A stretch of 64,000 bases of DNA from Nonomuraea solani. Lineage in GTDB: Bacteria > Actinomycetota > Actinomycetes > Streptosporangiales > Streptosporangiaceae. Positions 60,999-64,000 of this stretch are shown piece after piece. The position numbers and the translations under genes were made by a program. The DNA lies in assembly GCF_900108335.1 (NCBI RefSeq), contig NZ_FNVT01000003.1, positions 663,563 to 727,562 on the forward strand, read 5' to 3'. Under the pieces are notes generated by a model. That model was not told the DNA's origin and made no database searches. It saw only the letters and a program-made list of their open reading frames with translations. Each line of letters begins with the position of its first letter. Within the stretch, counting starts at the first letter, position 1.

Positions 60999-61353
60999 CG
61001 TGGTGGTGGACTGCCGGCATCCGGCCTCGCTGGCCCGGTTCTGGGCGGCGGCGCTCGACGGGTACGCCGTGGCGCCCTATGACGAGGCCGAGCTGACGCG
61101 GCTGCGCGAGAACGGCGTGCTCGACCCGGAGGACGATCCGACGGTGCTGGTCGAGGGCGGGTCGCCACGGCTGTGGTTCCAGCGGGTGCCGGAACGCAAG
61201 ATCGGCAAGAACCGGCTCCATCTCGACCTGCGCGCCGACGACCTCGACGCCGAGATGGACCGGCTGACCGCCCTCGGCGCCAAGCTGCTGGCCACGCATG
61301 ACGACTGGGTGGTGCTGGCCGACCCCGAGGGCAACGAGTTCTGCCTGGCCTGA
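60982..61353 (+). CDS. VOC-superfamily (glyoxalase-like) protein
   Basis: A 123-residue protein of the glyoxalase/bleomycin-resistance fold (ARLRDVVVDCRHPASLARFWAAALDGY, then PRLWFQRVPERKIGKNRLHLDLRADDLDAEMDRLTALGAKLL, ending DPEGNEFCLA). The two beta-alpha-beta-beta-beta modules are complete; the metal ligands of true glyoxalases are only partly kept. Such proteins bind or modify small molecules. It overlaps the methyltransferase gene, which suggests a shared metabolite. Confidence 0.86.
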   Translation: MARLRDVVVDCRHPASLARFWAAALDGYAVAPYDEAELTRLRENGVLDPEDDPTVLVEGGSPRLWFQRVPERKIGKNRLHLDLRADDLDAEMDRLTALGAKLLATHDDWVVLADPEGNEFCLA

Positions 61354-61361
61354 CGTCTACA

Positions 61362-61384
61362 GCGGCCGGAGTACGTCCGGCCGC
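61362..61384 (+). terminator. terminator hairpin after the VOC gene
   Basis: GCGGCCGGA (61362-61370) and TCCGGCCGC (61376-61384) form a perfect nine-base stem with loop GTACG, eight bases after the stop codon. Confidence 0.78.
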
Positions 61385-61482
61385 CCGCGCACTCCCGGCG
61401 ATGCAGCGCGAACCGCGACCTGTGTCCGATTCGCCGCGCCCTCTTCCGGCGGACCCTTGAGGTACACGTCAAGGAGGAGACC

Positions 61483-61758
61483 ATGAACATGATCACCCAA
61501 TGGGCGCCGCACTGGGGCGCCGGGGGTTTCTCGCCGATCTTCCCGGCCTTCTGGGGCCTGTTCTGGATCGCGGTCGTCGCGCTGGTCGTCACGGCCCGGC
61601 GCAGGGGCTGGTGGGGGCCGCGCCGTACACCGGCGACGGCCGGACCCTCGCCCACCGCGTCCGCTGAGCAGATCCTCGCCGAGCGGTACGCCCGGGGCGA
61701 GATGAGCGACGACGAGTACTTCGAGAGGATGTCCGTACTCAGGGGCGGATCGTCGTAA
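61483..61758 (+). CDS. SHOCT-domain membrane protein
   Basis: A 91-residue protein: one transmembrane helix (FPAFWGLFWIAVVALVVTARRR), a Pro/Ala/Thr linker, and a C-terminal SHOCT motif (AEQILAERYARGEMSDDEYFERMSVLR). SHOCT helices are thought to mediate oligomerisation. A GGAGGAGA ribosome binding site precedes ATG 61483. Similar small proteins sit next to copper-handling genes in actinobacteria, and the next genes here look metal-related. Confidence 0.87.
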   Translation: MNMITQWAPHWGAGGFSPIFPAFWGLFWIAVVALVVTARRRGWWGPRRTPATAGPSPTASAEQILAERYARGEMSDDEYFERMSVLRGGSS

Positions 61759-61849
61759 ACGTCACCATGAGTGCGACAACTGTCACTGGCCGCGTTCACC
61801 AGGCGGCGTTACGTTGCGTATACGGCTTCCTAACGGAGTGGGGACGCGC

Positions 61850-62050
61850 ATGCGGTCCATCGCCAGGTTCTGCGGCCAGTGCAGTTGCGGCTGCCCCGAA
61901 CTCTTCGTCGACCACGATGCTCCCGCCGAGCGCCAGGTGGTCATCACCGACGACTTCGGGCAGCGCGTGGAGATGAGCCTCGACCAGTTCGGCTCCGTCG
62001 TGGAGGCGGCGAAGAGCGGGGCCCTCGACGGCCTCGCGCTCGTCCGCTGA
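61850..62050 (+). CDS. small Cys-rich protein, possible metal binder
   Basis: A 66-residue protein starting MRSIARFCGQCSCGCPELFVD. The CxxCxCxC cluster at residues 8-15 is suited to bind copper, zinc or an iron-sulfur cluster. The rest (ERQVVITDDFGQRVEMSLDQFGSVVEAAKSGAL) is acidic and helical. ATG 61850 is chosen over 61814 because the protein then begins at the conserved-looking cluster. The stop codon overlaps the apparent start of the membrane protein downstream, so the two are probably coupled. No named family is recognised. Confidence 0.7.
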   Translation: MRSIARFCGQCSCGCPELFVDHDAPAERQVVITDDFGQRVEMSLDQFGSVVEAAKSGALDGLALVR

Positions 62051-62946
62051 GCGCACAGGCCGCCGGCCTGCTGGCCGGCGGGCTCGCCGCCGGGCTCGTC
62101 GCGGGGACCGCCACCTGCACCGCCGCACAGGGCGGGCTGCTCGTGGGCCTCGTCGGCGACCGCCGGGGGCGCGATCCCGTGCTGGTCGGCTGGTTCCTGG
62201 CGGGGCGGCTGGTCTCGTACACCGTGGCCGGGGCGCTGCTCGGGCTGCTCGGCTCGGCCGTCAGCCTGCCGCCGCGGGCGCGGGCGGTGCTGCTGGTCGT
62301 CGCCGGTCTCACGGTCGTCGCCTTCGCGCTCAGGCTCATCCGGCGCGGGCGCGCCGGGTGCGCGCCGCCGGCGCCCCGGGCCCTGTCGCGGTACCGAGCG
62401 CCGCTGCTGGGCGCGGCCACCATCCTGGTGCCCTGCGGCGTGACCCTCGGCATGGAGATGCTCGCCGTCGCCAGCGGCTCGCCGGTGGCGGGGGCGGCGG
62501 TCATGGCGGGGTTCGTGGCCGGCACAGCGCCGGCGTTCGCGCTGCTGGGGTACGTGCTGCGGCGCGTCTCGCACACCCGGCTGGCGCGGCTGGCCGGGGT
62601 GGTGGCCATCGCCGCCGGGCTCTGGACCGCCGGCATCGGGATCAACCTGGGCGGCTGGCTCCTGCCGCCCAGGTTGATCCCGGCGCCCGCCGAGGGGCCC
62701 GGGGCCGGGACGGTCACCGTGTGGGCGACCCGCGAGGGGTATCGTCCCGCGATGGTGACGGCGCGGGCGGGCGTACCCGTCGAAGTGGTCTTCAAGCTGG
62801 TCGATCGGGGCTGCACGGCGACCGTCACGATCGGCGGGCGCGACGTCGCGCTGCCGGCCACCGTGCGCCTGCCGCCGCAGCGGCCCGGCTCGATGCGGTA
62901 CGTCTGCGGGATGGGCATGTACACGGGCTTCATCAACTTCTCGTAG
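62047..62946 (+). CDS. SafE/UreH-like membrane channel with cupredoxin-like tail
   Basis: About 300 residues. Six hydrophobic helices (GLLAGGLAAGLVAGTATCTAAQGGLLVGLVG to LAGVVAIAAGLWTAGIGINL) match the TauE/SafE-UreH-CcdA-like family. After a linker, the last 80 residues form a cupredoxin-like outer domain (REGYRPAMVTARAGVPVEVVFKLVDRGCTATV) ending in RYVCGMGMYTGFINFS, whose CGMGM cluster is a typical copper site. No ATG, GTG or TTG lies in frame at the expected place; a CTG at 62047 overlaps the previous stop as CTGA. A copper export or delivery role is inferred. Confidence 0.75.
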   Translation: MSAQAAGLLAGGLAAGLVAGTATCTAAQGGLLVGLVGDRRGRDPVLVGWFLAGRLVSYTVAGALLGLLGSAVSLPPRARAVLLVVAGLTVVAFALRLIRRGRAGCAPPAPRALSRYRAPLLGAATILVPCGVTLGMEMLAVASGSPVAGAAVMAGFVAGTAPAFALLGYVLRRVSHTRLARLAGVVAIAAGLWTAGIGINLGGWLLPPRLIPAPAEGPGAGTVTVWATREGYRPAMVTARAGVPVEVVFKLVDRGCTATVTIGGRDVALPATVRLPPQRPGSMRYVCGMGMYTGFINFS

Positions 62947-63000
62947 GCCTTGTCGGCGATTACTGTTCGCGATCGCGTGATCACATGCCACTCTGTCGCC

Positions 63001-64000
63001 ATGTCCTGGCAAGGAGAGGTGGCGGCGCCGGCCGTACCGGCACCGCGGGTGGGAGACGAGTCCGAGTTGCTGACCGCCGCGCAGGCGGGTGACGCGACGG
63101 CCGCGCATCGGCTCGGCAAGCTCTACGCGCAGCACGGCGACCGCGGGTCCGCCAAGCACTGGTGGGAGCGGGCCGCGGCGGGCGGCAACATCGACAGCGC
63201 CTACAACCTGGGCATCTGGCACGAGAAGCACGGCAGCCTGGAAGAGGCCGTCACCTGGTACGAAGCCGCCGCGAGCACCGGCGACACCGAGGCGGCGACG
63301 AACCTGGCCACGCTCCTGCTGGAGCAGCGCGGCGACGCCGAGGCGGCCAGGGTGTGGTTCGAGAGCGCGGCCACGGGCGGGTCCAGGACGGCGGCCCGCA
63401 GGCTGGCGTTGTTGTGCGAGGACGCGGGCGAGCTGGCCCAGGCGCGCGAGTGGCACCGCCAGGCGGCCGGCGACGGCGACGTGGCCTCGGCCCACGACCT
63501 GGGCTTCCTGGCGTACTCGTCGGGCGAGGACTCGGAGACCGTGCGCTGGTGGGAGTGCGGGTCCAGGGGCGGCCACGCGGAGTCGGCGTACTGCATGGGC
63601 CTCTACCTGCACGCCAGCCGCGACCCCGAGGGCGCCGAAGCCTACTACCGGCTGGCCGCCAGGAGCGAGCATCCCGGCGCCGCCTCCCGGCTCGGCGGGG
63701 TGGCGCTGTCGAGGGGCGACCTGCGTACCGCGCGGGCCTGGTTCGAGCAGGCCGCCGCGGCCGGGCGGGTGGAGGACCAGCGGATGGCCGGGTTCGTCTG
63801 CGTGGAGCTGAGCGACAGCGCGGCGGCCAGCCACTGGTTCGGCCGCGCGGCGGCCGGCGGGGACGCCGAGTCGGCCTACAACTACGGCCTGCTGCTCATC
63901 GCCGAGTTCGGCGACCTGGCGGGCGGGCAGCACTGGTTCCGGCAGGCCGCGCAGGCCGGGCACCACGAGGCCGCGGTCGAGCTGGGCGGGCTGCTGTCGG
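63001..64000 (+). CDS. Sel1/TPR-repeat protein, runs off the window (partial)
   Basis: From ATG 63001 the frame is open to the last base (333 codons) with no stop. At least nine repeats of about 33-36 residues follow the SLR/TPR pattern: WWERAAAGGNIDSAYNLG, WYEAAASTGDTEAATNLA, WFESAATGGSRTAARRLA, WHRQAAGDGDVASAHDLG, and so on to WFRQAAQAGHHEAAVELG. No signal peptide or membrane helix is seen. Such alpha-solenoids are scaffolds for protein complexes. The full length and any C-terminal domain are outside the window. Confidence 0.85.
   Translation, partial: MSWQGEVAAPAVPAPRVGDESELLTAAQAGDATAAHRLGKLYAQHGDRGSAKHWWERAAAGGNIDSAYNLGIWHEKHGSLEEAVTWYEAAASTGDTEAATNLATLLLEQRGDAEAARVWFESAATGGSRTAARRLALLCEDAGELAQAREWHRQAAGDGDVASAHDLGFLAYSSGEDSETVRWWECGSRGGHAESAYCMGLYLHASRDPEGAEAYYRLAARSEHPGAASRLGGVALSRGDLRTARAWFEQAAAAGRVEDQRMAGFVCVELSDSAAASHWFGRAAAGGDAESAYNYGLLLIAEFGDLAGGQHWFRQAAQAGHHEAAVELGGLLS

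Noticed and set aside
63089..63811. A closed 240-codon plus-strand frame rich in Arg, Pro and Ser
   Set aside because: It is the wrong frame of the Sel1-repeat gene that starts at 63001 and stays open to the end of the window; only that frame shows the nine regular repeats.

Overview
The window is a 64-kb stretch of very GC-rich chromosomal DNA from an actinobacterium. Frequent GTG starts, ATGA-type stop/start overlaps, many short one-component regulators (TetR, LuxR, LysR, PadR, GlxA), SHOCT, DUF5713 and SAV2177-type methyltransferase proteins, and the absence of rRNA, tRNA, insertion sequences, phage genes or CRISPR all fit an accessory arm of a Streptosporangiaceae-like genome such as Nonomuraea or Actinomadura. 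The genus is an inference; nothing here fixes it.

Layout. 1-9.6 kb: a NarL-type sensor kinase, a secreted PAF-acetylhydrolase-like esterase, an ankyrin protein, a divergent SDR/TetR pair around a strong dyad operator, two exported proteins (one CHRD), a scar joining two 5'-truncated genes (TetR and sulfatase), and a secreted trypsin-like peptidase. 9.6-18 kb: small enzyme/regulator pairs (cupin/GlxA, DoxX/LysR, quinone oxidoreductase/LuxR-ATPase), a TIGR00027-type methyltransferase, and an unusual 20-21-bp tandem repeat. 18-23 kb: a MEDS/HATPase protein with a GAF protein, a PadR-FAD monooxygenase operon, and decaying gene remnants. 23-35 kb: a giant secreted subtilase-fold protein that has lost its catalytic histidine, a PLP lyase behind a headless TetR, a methyltransferase/beta-lactamase-fold pair, an unrecognised 709-aa/101-aa operon and a DUF418 membrane protein. 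36-41 kb: a large LuxR ATPase, a LysE/TetR operon and a polysaccharide deacetylase.

41-49 kb (minus strand) is the most coherent unit. An OmpR response regulator, a histidine kinase that runs in frame into a DUF4173 membrane protein, an N-acyl-D-amino-acid deacylase, a fold-III PLP enzyme of the D-serine dehydratase type, RidA and an unknown barrel-like protein follow each other with overlaps or short gaps. It reads as a sensor-controlled pathway that frees D-amino acids from N-acyl conjugates, deaminates them and clears the enamine/imine by-product.

49-64 kb: an arylamine N-acetyltransferase next to a tandem pseudokinase, SURF1/DUF3817, a Baeyer-Villiger-type monooxygenase with a clear promoter/operator, gamma-glutamyltransferase, a NarL-type two-component pair, and a FAD monooxygenase facing an HTH/Clp-N operon across a mirror-symmetric promoter predicted to give leaderless mRNAs in both directions. 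A possible copper-handling cluster follows (SHOCT, Cys-rich peptide, SafE-like channel with a cupredoxin tail), then a Sel1-repeat protein that runs off the end.

Recurring themes are dyad operators between divergent enzyme/regulator pairs, enzyme folds that have lost catalytic residues (subtilase, kinase), and four genes that have lost their 5' ends.
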